The notes under the pieces are model-generated. The model was not told where the DNA came from. It ran no database searches and worked only from the letters and a program-made list of their open reading frames with translations. The position numbers were made by a program, and so were the translations under genes. 64,000 nt of DNA from Phocaeicola paurosaccharolyticus JCM 15092 (GTDB lineage Bacteria; Bacteroidota; Bacteroidia; Bacteroidales; Bacteroidaceae): NCBI RefSeq assembly GCF_000613805.1, contig NZ_BAJR01000016.1:1-64000 (forward strand), given 5' to 3'. Position 1 is the stretch's first letter; each line of letters starts with the position of its first letter. Positions 1 through 8,078 of the stretch are shown one piece after another.

Positions 1-685
1 CAGGAAGCATCTCACCATTTATATTTTGCATTGTAATACCACAATCACCTATCACCTCCCCTGAACTCTTAAGCACAACTGGCCATAATCCAAATCCATC
101 GTCATCATAACGCTTTATATTGCGATTAATCCAATTAATAGTCTCCTCTTTAGAAAAAGCATGAGGATAATGCTTCATTGTATCAGGATTAGAAAAAATA
201 CTGTATACAGCCTTAAAATCATCAATCTCATATCTTTTAAGTCTCAATCGTTCACTTTCAAGAAGAACCATTGGTGTATACTTAATTCCATTGGTTATTC
301 TCTCAGCAGAGATAGGCATAAAACCTAAACGTTTATATATATCAACAGCGTATGGCGATGAGTTTACAGTGAATATCTGTTTCTCATAATCCTCTCTCAC
401 TCTATTAAAGATTAATCGACCTATTCCCTTGCGCTGATAAGCAGTTTTTATAAAGAAAAGAGAAATGTGCTGATAATCACGTATAGCAATCATGCCAACT
501 AATTCGGCAACCTCATAAGCTCCATAGAAAGAGAGCTTACTGTTAACTCTATTGGCATCAATAAATGATTTGAACTCATCTATACCCTCTTGTGAGTAAA
601 CAGGAGCCTCGTACTCCATAAATACTTCCAAAGCTAGATCAAGGGCGATAGAGATACAATCTGAACTTATCCTCACTACTTCCAT
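1..685 (-). CDS. tandem GNAT-GNAT acetyltransferase (3' end outside window)
   Basis: One uninterrupted frame runs from an ATG at 685 to the left edge, about 228 codons so far. Residues about 1-140 form a GNAT N-acetyltransferase with the acetyl-CoA loop QRKGIG followed by an alpha-helix, and a C-terminal strand ending KYTPM. A second GNAT domain of the RimJ/RimL type follows at once (LLESERLRLKRYE, then TINWINRN and GEVIGDCGI). The enzyme should transfer acetyl groups from acetyl-CoA to an amine; the substrate cannot be read from sequence. I checked codon by codon that the two domains are in one frame with no stop between them. Its start lies just beyond the secG terminator, so it is probably transcribed separately. 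Confidence 0.8.
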   Translation of the reverse strand, partial: MEVVRISSDCISIALDLALEVFMEYEAPVYSQEGIDEFKSFIDANRVNSKLSFYGAYEVAELVGMIAIRDYQHISLFFIKTAYQRKGIGRLIFNRVREDYEKQIFTVNSSPYAVDIYKRLGFMPISAERITNGIKYTPMVLLESERLRLKRYEIDDFKAVYSIFSNPDTMKHYPHAFSKEETINWINRNIKRYDDDGFGLWPVVLKSSGEVIGDCGITMQNINGEMLP

Positions 686-713
686 AATAGTTTATTATTA
701 TTTAAAACAGAAA

Positions 714-736
714 AAGGCGATACTAAGTATCGCCTT
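714..736 (-). terminator. Rho-independent-like hairpin after secG
   Basis: Perfect 10-bp stem (AAGGCGATAC / GTATCGCCTT) with a 3-nt loop, just downstream of the secG stop. It ends the leftward sigma-54 activator-lptE-TPR-secG transcript. Confidence 0.75.
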
Positions 737-761
737 AAAATATCTTCAGAAAATCGTTTTG

Positions 762-1157
762 TTATTTTGCAGGAGCGCTCTGTTGAACTGGTGTCTGAGC
801 AGGAGCTTGTTGAGCAGGTGCTTGTGCAGGAGTTTCAGTTGCTTTAGGAGTCGCAAAACCAGCAGGTGTGTTCAATGGGTTTGTTGTACTCTCCTTAAGA
901 GCCTCATCCATTATAGCAGATGAGCTTGTTTGAGCAGTTGGCACTACATAAGCAGTAGCGATAGAAAGAACTACCAAGAACAAAGCCAAACCCCAAGTCA
1001 ATTTTTCTATAAAGTCGGTTGTCTTACGTACACCCATTATCTGATTTGAAGAAGCAAAACTAGATGATAATCCGCCACCTTTTGAATTTTGAATCAGAAC
1101 AACGAAACACATCAAAAGAGATGCTAATACGATTAATCCAATTAATAATAAATACAT
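762..1157 (-). CDS. secG: SecG subunit of the protein-export channel
   Basis: 131-residue inner-membrane protein, subunit of the SecYEG translocon that works with SecA (encoded at 38.6 kb). The first membrane helix is at residues about 3-23, followed by the SecG signature region with Gly-Gly-Gly (QNSKGGGL) and a Ser-rich loop. A second helix is at about 54-72 (WGLALFLVVLSIA). The C-terminal 60 residues are an Ala/Pro/Gln-rich, low-complexity tail. This tail is longer than in E. coli SecG but usual in Bacteroidales. It is the last gene of a packed operon, 2 nt after the TPR gene. Confidence 0.93.
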   Translation of the reverse strand: MYLLLIGLIVLASLLMCFVVLIQNSKGGGLSSSFASSNQIMGVRKTTDFIEKLTWGLALFLVVLSIATAYVVPTAQTSSSAIMDEALKESTTNPLNTPAGFATPKATETPAQAPAQQAPAQTPVQQSAPAK

Positions 1158-1159
1158 TT

Positions 1160-1945
1160 TTATTTTGATTTAGTGTTAATAATCAATTTTTCAAGAAATC
1201 TTATTTGGTCGACAAAGTAAACATTTTTTTTTGGATATTTCAAATTTAATTTTTTAATAATTTCAATAGCTTTAGAATACTTTCCTTGTTTAACATATAT
1301 CTTTGCCAAAGTCTCTGTAAAATAGCTTTCTTCGTCATCATCGTACTCACTTTGAGCACTATCCAAATTATTATCTAAATCATTATCACTATCTACTTCA
1401 CTTACTATTTCATGAGCTTTATCCTCCTCTACAATGACGCTCTCACTTTCGATTTTGTTATCCTTTCTTACAAAATCGTCAATCAGTTTCTGTCCTCTCA
1501 TCTCTAACTGTTCTATATCCGAATCTTTTAGCAGTAACGATGTATAGTCAGTAGTCGCCTCGATAGACAACCTTATCTTCTCAACATCTTCCTCATTTGT
1601 AGATAAGAATGCATCAATAAGAGACTCTGTTCTGTCTTGTGAAATATTCTCATCTTTATGCTTTATCTCTTTTACAGAATCATCATAATATTTATTGCCT
1701 TCAATAATAGAAAAAAGCACTTTTCGCTCGTTCAAATATATAGCAGACTTATGAAGTTCTTCATCAAAATCCTTATCACCCAATATATAAAGATTATTAA
1801 GGTATAGTAATCTCAGAGTCTGGAAATAAGGATATCGTATCAATAAACTTCTAATCTCGTACAAGCTCTCTTTGTCAAGAAGCTCCGGATGTTCCATATA
1901 TTTGTATATACTATTTATCATATCACCAGTTTGCCACTGTTGCAT
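1160..1945 (-). CDS. conserved Bacteroidales protein with C-terminal TPR-like motif
   Basis: 261 residues, soluble, with no signal peptide. The N-terminal helical part (residues about 10-75) contains IRSLLIRYPYFQTLRLLYL. The middle is acidic and low-complexity. Residues about 205-255 contain a single TPR-like helix pair (ETLAKIYVKQGKYSKAIEI). The function is unknown. It sits between lptE and secG, an arrangement conserved in Bacteroidales, so a role connected with envelope biogenesis is plausible but only inferred. The start at 1945 overlaps the end of lptE by 23 nt, which implies translational coupling; a later Met (residue 9) is possible. Confidence 0.75.
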   Translation of the reverse strand: MQQWQTGDMINSIYKYMEHPELLDKESLYEIRSLLIRYPYFQTLRLLYLNNLYILGDKDFDEELHKSAIYLNERKVLFSIIEGNKYYDDSVKEIKHKDENISQDRTESLIDAFLSTNEEDVEKIRLSIEATTDYTSLLLKDSDIEQLEMRGQKLIDDFVRKDNKIESESVIVEEDKAHEIVSEVDSDNDLDNNLDSAQSEYDDDEESYFTETLAKIYVKQGKYSKAIEIIKKLNLKYPKKNVYFVDQIRFLEKLIINTKSK

Positions 1946-2447
1946 TGAATACCTGATCTACAATTTCCTTAACCATCTGCTTAACCAGCTCATCCTGTAC
2001 CGATGATAGAGGCTGACTTGAATCATATTCTCTACTAGCCGAGAAAGTTTTCTCGAAATCCTCTGTATGATTTGAATTATTAACGAAACGTACATTTACT
2101 GTCATCCTCAATTCAGCCATATTAGAGTAACCATCCGATCCTACTCCTTTGTTTATAGCATCATAATTTGTTATCTCCCCCGAAAGTTGCAGGTCACCAT
2201 TACGTTTTAACTGTTTCAAACGAGTCTGCTGTACATATATATCCTGAAGTTCTGAATTGAACATACCCTCCATAGGACCATAAACAAAACCTACTGATCT
2301 GTTTGCAAAGTTTTCAAAAGAGATGGTTTTTGTCTTGGTATAGTCTATTGAAGATCCATTGAATTTGTAAGATATGGAACACGAAGTGATAACCATTATC
2401 AATGTTGCCAATAGCAGTTTTATTTTAAATTGTTTATTCAAGATCAT
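1923..2447 (-). CDS. lptE: LptE-family LPS-assembly lipoprotein
   Basis: 174 residues. A lipoprotein signal with Cys at about residue 23 (VITSC) predicts anchoring to the outer membrane. The rest matches the LptE-like family of Bacteroidetes (SYKFNGSSIDY near the N terminus). In other bacteria LptE plugs the LptD barrel that places lipopolysaccharide on the cell surface. LptC, another member of this transport chain, is encoded at 48.3 kb. The gene overlaps the sigma-54 activator by 14 nt and the TPR gene by 23 nt. Confidence 0.85.
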   Translation of the reverse strand: MILNKQFKIKLLLATLIMVITSCSISYKFNGSSIDYTKTKTISFENFANRSVGFVYGPMEGMFNSELQDIYVQQTRLKQLKRNGDLQLSGEITNYDAINKGVGSDGYSNMAELRMTVNVRFVNNSNHTEDFEKTFSASREYDSSQPLSSVQDELVKQMVKEIVDQVFNATVANW

Positions 2448-3687
2448 ATTCTTTAATTTTTCTGTATAATGTTCGCTCTGATATATTTAAATCTTTCGCA
2501 GCTAGTTTTCTTCGTCCGTGATGGCGTTCAAGTGCTTTCTTGATCATCTCTTTTTCTACCTCATCCAAAGAGAGAGATTCCTCTTCTACATACTCGTCAG
2601 TATCCTGAATATACTCATTCACAGTTTTTTTAGGAGTGAGATTTATTGTAGGAAGTTGATTAACTGGTGATGGCACAATACTTCTTTCAGGCTCATGATA
2701 ATAGCCCACAGCATTATTAGGTTTATGCAGAGATGTATCATCTTCCTTTTCTTTCATAAGATGGTTGACCAGTTTTTTCAACTCTGTCACATCACGTCGC
2801 ATATCGAAAAGAACCTGATATAATATCTCCCTCTCATTATGGAACTGTTGACTATCCATCTTATCCCCATAAATCATAGGCATACCTGATGAATTGGGTA
2901 CTTTAGGAAGATAATTATTTAGTATATCTAATGATATTTCTCTATTTGGCTCAATTATAGATATCTGCTCTGTTATATTTTTTAACTGACGTACATTACC
3001 TGGCCAAGGATAGCTCACTAAAACATGACGTGCATCAGCTGTAAGTTGGATTGATGGCATGTGATATTTTTCTGCAAAATCGGAAGCAAATTTTCTGAAA
3101 AGCAACAATATATCACCACCTCTCTCTCTCAATGGTGGCACAAAAATAGGCACTGTATTTAATCTGTAGTATAAATCTTCTCTAAACTTGCCTTTTGCTA
3201 TTGCATCAGTAAGGTTCACATTTGTAGCAGCAACAATACGTACATCTGTTTTCTGTACCTTAGATGAACCTACCTTAATATACTCTCCACTTTCGAGTAC
3301 ACGTAGCAAGCGAGCCTGTGTTGCAAGAGGTAACTCTCCTACTTCATCCAGAAAAATTGTTCCGCCGTCAGCTTCTGCAAAATATCCGTTTCTGTCGCTT
3401 ATAGCTCCTGTAAAAGCACCTTTTTCATGACCAAACAGTTCAGAATCAATAGTACCCTCAGGAATTGCACCACAGTTTACTGCAATATATTGGTTATGCT
3501 TCCTTCTACTGAAGCTATGAATAATTTTTGGAAAAGTCTCCTTACCAACACCACTCTCACCAGTAATAAGTACCGATAAATCAGTAGGAGAAACCTGAAG
3601 TGCTACATCAATAGCTCTGTTAAGTCCTTCATAGTTTCCAATAATTCCAAATCTTAACTTAATATTTTGAATATCTATCTTACTCAT
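2434..3687 (-). CDS. sigma-54-dependent transcription activator (no receiver domain)
   Basis: 417 residues. The AAA+ activator domain spans about 18-245. Its Walker A is GESGVGKE, the sigma-54-contacting loop is GAFTGA, Walker B is GGTIFLDE, and the sensor/R-finger region includes FREDLYYRLN. A linker of about 120 residues leads to a C-terminal Fis-type helix-turn-helix (residues about 375-417, KLAAKDLNISERTLYRKI). No N-terminal receiver, GAF or PAS sensor is present, so activity is probably controlled by level or by a partner protein. It is first in the lptE-TPR-secG operon; this position next to lptE is common in Bacteroidales. Its targets are unknown. Confidence 0.9.
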   Translation of the reverse strand: MSKIDIQNIKLRFGIIGNYEGLNRAIDVALQVSPTDLSVLITGESGVGKETFPKIIHSFSRRKHNQYIAVNCGAIPEGTIDSELFGHEKGAFTGAISDRNGYFAEADGGTIFLDEVGELPLATQARLLRVLESGEYIKVGSSKVQKTDVRIVAATNVNLTDAIAKGKFREDLYYRLNTVPIFVPPLRERGGDILLLFRKFASDFAEKYHMPSIQLTADARHVLVSYPWPGNVRQLKNITEQISIIEPNREISLDILNNYLPKVPNSSGMPMIYGDKMDSQQFHNEREILYQVLFDMRRDVTELKKLVNHLMKEKEDDTSLHKPNNAVGYYHEPERSIVPSPVNQLPTINLTPKKTVNEYIQDTDEYVEEESLSLDEVEKEMIKKALERHHGRRKLAAKDLNISERTLYRKIKEYDLE

Positions 3688-3755
3688 AAATAGTACACAT
3701 TATATGACAAATTTACAAAATAGTAACCATAAGACAAGTAATAATGGCAGAAAAA

Positions 3756-3788
3756 ATAAGGCATACACCGCACTGATGTATGCCTTAT
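3756..3788 (-). terminator. hairpin terminator after ino1
   Basis: 12-bp perfect stem (ATAAGGCATACA / TGTATGCCTTAT) with a 9-nt loop, 17 nt after the inositol-phosphate synthase stop on the minus strand. Confidence 0.7.
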
Positions 3789-3804
3789 AATATGTATAAA
3801 AATA

Positions 3805-5112
3805 TTAATCTATTTCTTCGTCAGCTTCATAACCACCCATTTCACGGATAGCATTCTTAAGAATTACATACTGCTGGAAAAGATGATTTATAGGAACCTC
3901 ATTTTCAGTATAGTCATGCATAGGACTCTTCAAGAAGAAGCTCAAGAATCTCTGTATACCAAAACGTCCTGCTCTTGCTGCAAGGTCACTCAATAATACC
4001 AAGTCAAGTAAAAGAGGTGCTGCAAGAATTGAATCACGGCAAAGGAAGTTGATCTTTATCTGCATAGGATAACCCATCCATCCAAAGATGTCAATGTTGT
4101 CCCAACCCTCTTTATTATCATTGCGAGGAGGATAGTAGTTAATACGTACTTTGTGATAATAGTCTGTATAGAGATCAGGCTGATCTTCTGGGACAAGGAT
4201 AGACTCAAGAGTAGAGAGTTTGCTCACCTCTTTTGTGTGGAAGTTTGCTGGCTCATCAAGAACAAGTCCGTCACGATTACCTAAGATATTTGTTGAGAAC
4301 CAACCAGAAAGACCAAGGCAACGAGTGCCGATAATTGGAGCAAAACCTGATTTAACAAGTGTCTGACCAGTTTTGAAGTCCTTACCTGCTATAGGCATTT
4401 TTGTAATTTCTGCCAACTCCCACATAGCTGGTATGTCTACTGTTGTATTAGGAGCACCCATAATGAAAGGAGCACCTTCAGTAAGAGCAGCATATGCATA
4501 GCACATAGATGGAGCTACATTTTTTGTGTCGTTTGATTTCATGGCATTCTCTAATGCCTTAAGTGAGCCATGTACTTCTTCGTTTACAGGAACATAAATC
4601 TCAGTTGATGCTGCCCAAATAACTACTATACGATCACAGTTGTTCTTCTCCTTGAAGCTTTTGATGTCCTCACGAATCTGCAAAACCATATCCCAACGTG
4701 TTTTACAATCCTTTACGTTATTTCCATCAAGACGGTTTGCATAATTGTGATCGAACGCTGCCTTCATTGGGACAATCTGTTCAAGCTCGTCTTTTACAGG
4801 ATTAATATCCTTTTCTTTGAGAACTTCACAATTAATAGCAGACTCATAAGCATTAGCAGGAAAGACATCCCAGGCTCCAAAAACAATATTCTTAAGATCT
4901 GCTAAAGGAACAATCTCACCATAATGTTTGTATTGCTTTTTTACACCTTTACCAACTCTTATCTTATCATATTGAGTCATTGAACCTACAGGTTTTGCCA
5001 ATCCTTTGCGAGCCATTAGGACACCTGTAATAAAAGTAGAAGTGACAGCGCCTAAGCCAACGCATAGTACGCCCAATTTGCCGGTTGCCGGTCTTACACT
5101 AATTTTTTCCAT
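3805..5112 (-). CDS. ino1: myo-inositol-1-phosphate synthase
   Basis: 435 residues, the usual length for prokaryotic/Bacteroidetes synthases. It converts glucose-6-phosphate to inositol-1(3)-phosphate with NAD+. The N-terminal Rossmann fold carries the Gly-rich motif GVLCVGLGAVTSTF. The C-terminal half has the family segments GWFSTNILGNRDG and NFLCRDSILAAPLLLDL, which hold the active-site lysine and asparagine region. Inositol synthesis is unusual in bacteria but found in many Bacteroidales, where it feeds inositol lipids. Nearby genes for a nucleotidyltransferase, CDP-alcohol phosphatidyltransferase and HAD phosphatase fit that use. It is transcribed leftward, divergent from the PfkB kinase gene. 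Confidence 0.93.
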   Translation of the reverse strand: MEKISVRPATGKLGVLCVGLGAVTSTFITGVLMARKGLAKPVGSMTQYDKIRVGKGVKKQYKHYGEIVPLADLKNIVFGAWDVFPANAYESAINCEVLKEKDINPVKDELEQIVPMKAAFDHNYANRLDGNNVKDCKTRWDMVLQIREDIKSFKEKNNCDRIVVIWAASTEIYVPVNEEVHGSLKALENAMKSNDTKNVAPSMCYAYAALTEGAPFIMGAPNTTVDIPAMWELAEITKMPIAGKDFKTGQTLVKSGFAPIIGTRCLGLSGWFSTNILGNRDGLVLDEPANFHTKEVSKLSTLESILVPEDQPDLYTDYYHKVRINYYPPRNDNKEGWDNIDIFGWMGYPMQIKINFLCRDSILAAPLLLDLVLLSDLAARAGRFGIQRFLSFFLKSPMHDYTENEVPINHLFQQYVILKNAIREMGGYEADEEID

Positions 5113-5219
5113 TCGAGTTTTTTTGTTTTTATAGTATTATCTAAATTTTTATTTTAAGACAATATATTCAAAGTTACATCTTCTTTTGAAAACTGCGACA
5201 ATTTTATTAGTTTTTTTGC

Positions 5220-5227
5220 TACTTTTG
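5220..5227 (+). promoter_or_regulatory. Bacteroides-type -7 box for pfkB
   Basis: TACTTTTG fits TAnnTTTG, 25 nt before the pfkB start, in the 140-nt divergent space between ino1 and pfkB. No clear -33 box at normal spacing. Confidence 0.55.
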
Positions 5228-5252
5228 CCCTTAAATTAGAGAAATCGATAAA

Positions 5253-6182
5253 ATGAACGATATTTGTTGCATTGGTCACATAACACTTGACAAGATAGTA
5301 ACGCCGGAAAAGACAACTTATATGCCTGGAGGAACATCGTATTATTTTTCTCATGGCATAAGCCATTTGAATAATACTCAGCACTATAAGCTTGTCACTT
5401 CGATAGCAAACACAGAGATACAGGCGGTAGAGGAGATTAGGTCAAAAGGAATTAATGTAAAAGTTATTCCAACTAATAAGACAGTATATTTTGAAAATAT
5501 ATATGGCCATAATCAGGATGAGCGTACTCAAAGAGTATTGGCAAAAGCTGATCCTTTTACTGTAGAAGGTTTAAAGAATGTTGAGGCTCATATATTCCAT
5601 CTAGGTAGTTTACTGGCTGATGACTTCTCTCTGGATGTTGTTAAATATCTATCTGGAAAAGGAATTCTTGCAGTAGATGCTCAAGGATATCTTAGAGAAG
5701 TTAGAGGCGAGAATGTATATGCTGTTGACTGGACTGATAAGATTGAGGCCCTTAAATATGTTGATATTTTAAAGGTCAACGAACATGAGATGGAAGTTCT
5801 CACCGGTTCTGAGGATGTAAAAGAGGCCGCCAAGATTTTGGCAGGATGGGGGGTAAAAGAGGTACTTATAACCCTAGGTAGTCTAGGTTCTGTGGTTTAT
5901 GCAGAAGGTAAATTCTATGAGATTCCGGCATATCCGCCAAAGAAGGTTGTTGATGCAACAGGATGTGGAGACACATATGCTACGGGGTATCTATACCTTA
6001 GAAATCAAGGAGCTCCTTATGATGAAGCCGGTTGCTTTGCTGCAGCAATGTCTACACTAAAGTTAGAACATCACGGGCCTTCTCGGGGACAGAAGAAGAT
6101 ATATGGAAGATTATCAGAAATAGCAATTTTCATCCAAAACAGCTCTAAATTAGAGCTGTTTTTTATTACTGTAAAGGCATAA
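5253..6182 (+). CDS. PfkB-family sugar/polyol kinase (frame break near the 3' end)
   Basis: PfkB (ribokinase-like) fold: the substrate-side GG motif is at about residue 26 (MPGGTSYYF), and the anion-hole/catalytic signature is DATGCGDTYATGY near residue 233, whose second Asp is the expected base. It phosphorylates a hydroxyl of a sugar or polyol with ATP; the neighbouring inositol synthase makes inositol a candidate substrate, which is inference. At about 6080 the frame seems to lose one T. Adding it turns the odd tail into GPFSGTEEDIWKII...HPKQL with a stop at 6146-6148, inside the terminator hairpin. As sequenced, the frame runs through the hairpin to 6182 and overlaps the convergent transporter gene. 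Confidence 0.85.
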   Translation: MNDICCIGHITLDKIVTPEKTTYMPGGTSYYFSHGISHLNNTQHYKLVTSIANTEIQAVEEIRSKGINVKVIPTNKTVYFENIYGHNQDERTQRVLAKADPFTVEGLKNVEAHIFHLGSLLADDFSLDVVKYLSGKGILAVDAQGYLREVRGENVYAVDWTDKIEALKYVDILKVNEHEMEVLTGSEDVKEAAKILAGWGVKEVLITLGSLGSVVYAEGKFYEIPAYPPKKVVDATGCGDTYATGYLYLRNQGAPYDEAGCFAAAMSTLKLEHHGPSRGQKKIYGRLSEIAIFIQNSSKLELFFITVKA

Positions 6183-7348
6183 GCCATAACTACACAAAAA
6201 CCGAGAAATGGAATCATGAATGAGAATGACATAGATGTATTGTCAGCAACATAGCCCATTAAAAGCGGACCTACTGCTCCACCTATAGGAGTCATCATAA
6301 GATATGAAGATGCCTTCTTAGTCAAATTACCTAGGTTTCTCAATGATAGAGCAAAGATTGTAGGAAACATTATTGATTCGAAAATATAAACTCCAATAAG
6401 TCCTACCTTAGATATATTACCCAAGTTCAACACAATAGCCAGAGTAGAAACTACAGTCATGATACCACATACAAATAGTACTTTTTGTGCATCTATGCGA
6501 CTCATTATCCAGCTTCCCGCAAAACGTCCAAGCATAAACAGGCCTAATCCACCGAAAGAGAGTAACACAGAAGCATCTTTTGCATTCATACTGTTATCTT
6601 CAACTACATAGTTTATAAAGAAGCTGTTTATAGATATTTCAGCAATTTCATAAGCAAAAAGAGCTGTGATACCGAAAAGAAACATCCTGTCTTTCCATAC
6701 ATTAGTAACCTCTATATGCTTCACATCATCATCATCCTCATGATTAATCTCAGGCAACTTAATCTTAGAGAATATAAAAGCAACTATCAATACTATTGCC
6801 CCCATTACTGTATAAGGCAGAGCTATTGATGGTTCTTTATCGCCAGAGAAAAGTAATGCACCTCCAATAAGTGGACCACAGATACAACCCAGACCATTAA
6901 AAGATTGAGCAAGATTAAGACGACTGGCAGCAGTAGATTTATGACCAAGTTCAGTCATATATGGATTAGCAGCTGTCTCAAGGAATACAAGTCCACAAGC
7001 TATTACAAAGAGTGAAAAGAGGAAGAAGTTAAACGACATCATCCTTTCTCCCGGTATGAATAAAAATGCCCCAAGTGCATATAGTAGCAGACCGGCAACT
7101 ACCCCTTTTCTGTATCCATGTTTTGTTATGAACAGTCCGGCAGGTATAGCCATGATGAAATATCCAAGGTAGAACATCACCTGTATCATTGCAGAGTGTG
7201 TTCTTGTAATTTCTAAATTTTCCTGGAAATGTTTGTTGAGTACATCTAAGATGGAGTGAGCAAATCCCCACAAGAAAAACAGAGATGTAACTAATATAAA
7301 TGGTAGTAAATATTTACGTGCGACTAAAGAATGATTTTCTTCTTTCAT
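6071..7348 (-). CDS. FHS-family sugar MFS transporter (fucose-permease type)
   Basis: About 400 residues with 12 predicted membrane helices, of the fucose/glucose-galactose:H+ symporter (FHS) subfamily. Family marks are FFLWGFAHSILDVLNKHFQ in helix 1, FLETAANPYMTELG, and NLAQSFNGLGCICGPLIGG. The substrate is probably a monosaccharide or possibly inositol, given the neighbours; only the family is certain. Last gene of the nine-gene leftward operon, 1 nt after the HAD gene. The C-terminal tail after helix 12 reads through the terminator hairpin to 6071. One extra A in the run at 6159-6164 would instead end it at 6150 as VIKKQL-stop, which is the likelier true end. Confidence 0.85.
   Translation of the reverse strand: MKEENHSLVARKYLLPFILVTSLFFLWGFAHSILDVLNKHFQENLEITRTHSAMIQVMFYLGYFIMAIPAGLFITKHGYRKGVVAGLLLYALGAFLFIPGERMMSFNFFLFSLFVIACGLVFLETAANPYMTELGHKSTAASRLNLAQSFNGLGCICGPLIGGALLFSGDKEPSIALPYTVMGAIVLIVAFIFSKIKLPEINHEDDDDVKHIEVTNVWKDRMFLFGITALFAYEIAEISINSFFINYVVEDNSMNAKDASVLLSFGGLGLFMLGRFAGSWIMSRIDAQKVLFVCGIMTVVSTLAIVLNLGNISKVGLIGVYIFESIMFPTIFALSLRNLGNLTKKASSYLMMTPIGGAVGPLLMGYVADNTSMSFSFMIPFLGFCVVMAYAFTVIKNSSNLELFWMKIAISDNLPYIFFCPREGP
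6136..6162. terminator. bidirectional terminator between convergent pfkB and transporter genes
   Basis: 12-bp perfect stem (AAAACAGCTCTA / TAGAGCTGTTTT) with a 3-nt loop, A-rich before and T-rich after, so it works on both strands. Because it is symmetric, both flanking genes can end with the same residues, Gln-Leu-stop, inside the hairpin once probable single-base errors are repaired. Confidence 0.8.
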
Positions 7349-7349
7349 G

Positions 7350-8078
7350 TTATTTTTCTAATAATATAGCAGATAATTGTTTAAAATCGGTTATTATGAA
7401 ATCAGGCAAAGAGTTATCAATCTCCTCATTTCCCCATCCTTTACCTTGGAGCCATACAACCTTGCAGCCTACTTTTTTTGCAGGAACAACATCCTTTGAG
7501 AATGAGTCGCCTACAACCAAAACCTCATCAACTTTAAGACCTATTGCATCGACTCCCAACTGATATATTGCAGGATCCGGTTTGCGAACTCCTACTACTG
7601 ATGACTCAACTATAGATTTAAAGTAACTGTCAAGTTTAAAATCCGCAAGGATAGTCTCTATATTTCCATAGAAATTGGAAACTAGAACCAAAGGATAGCG
7701 ATGCGATAGCTCATCTATAATAGGACGAGTAACCGCAAGCACATCTAGTACAAAACCATAGCATCCTTCAGCTATATTAATTGCCAATTGCTGCAGTTCG
7801 ATAACATCCATATCAATTATGTGCTCAGTTAGCAGATATTCTAACTCAAGATTTACCTTTATCTTAAGTAAATCGAGGAAATTATGATAAGGCTGGATAT
7901 ATGGATATTTTGCTAAAGCTCTCTCTGCAAATACATAAGCATCACGAAAATCCTGATACTCCACAGGAGCTTTGCACTCCTTATAATATCTCCACAACAC
8001 CTCAGCCCAATGGATACTGTTTGTATCTATAGTGCCTCCGAAATCAAAAATGATTCCTTTTACTTCTATGTTATTCAT
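7350..8078 (-). CDS. HAD-superfamily phosphatase
   Basis: 242 residues, HAD class IA with an alpha-helical cap. Motif I is IFDFGGTID (the first Asp is the nucleophile; the usual second Asp is Gly). Motif II is LVSNF, motif III contains the lysine of RKPDPAIY, and motif IV is VVGDSFSKDV. The Gly at motif I +2 occurs in some HAD subgroups, so activity is not excluded. It overlaps the UPF0104 gene by 4 nt (coupled) and is followed 1 nt later by the transporter. In an inositol-lipid operon the obvious role would be removing a phosphate from a phosphoinositol lipid or inositol phosphate. This is inferred from context. Confidence 0.8.
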   Translation of the reverse strand: MNNIEVKGIIFDFGGTIDTNSIHWAEVLWRYYKECKAPVEYQDFRDAYVFAERALAKYPYIQPYHNFLDLLKIKVNLELEYLLTEHIIDMDVIELQQLAINIAEGCYGFVLDVLAVTRPIIDELSHRYPLVLVSNFYGNIETILADFKLDSYFKSIVESSVVGVRKPDPAIYQLGVDAIGLKVDEVLVVGDSFSKDVVPAKKVGCKVVWLQGKGWGNEEIDNSLPDFIITDFKQLSAILLEK

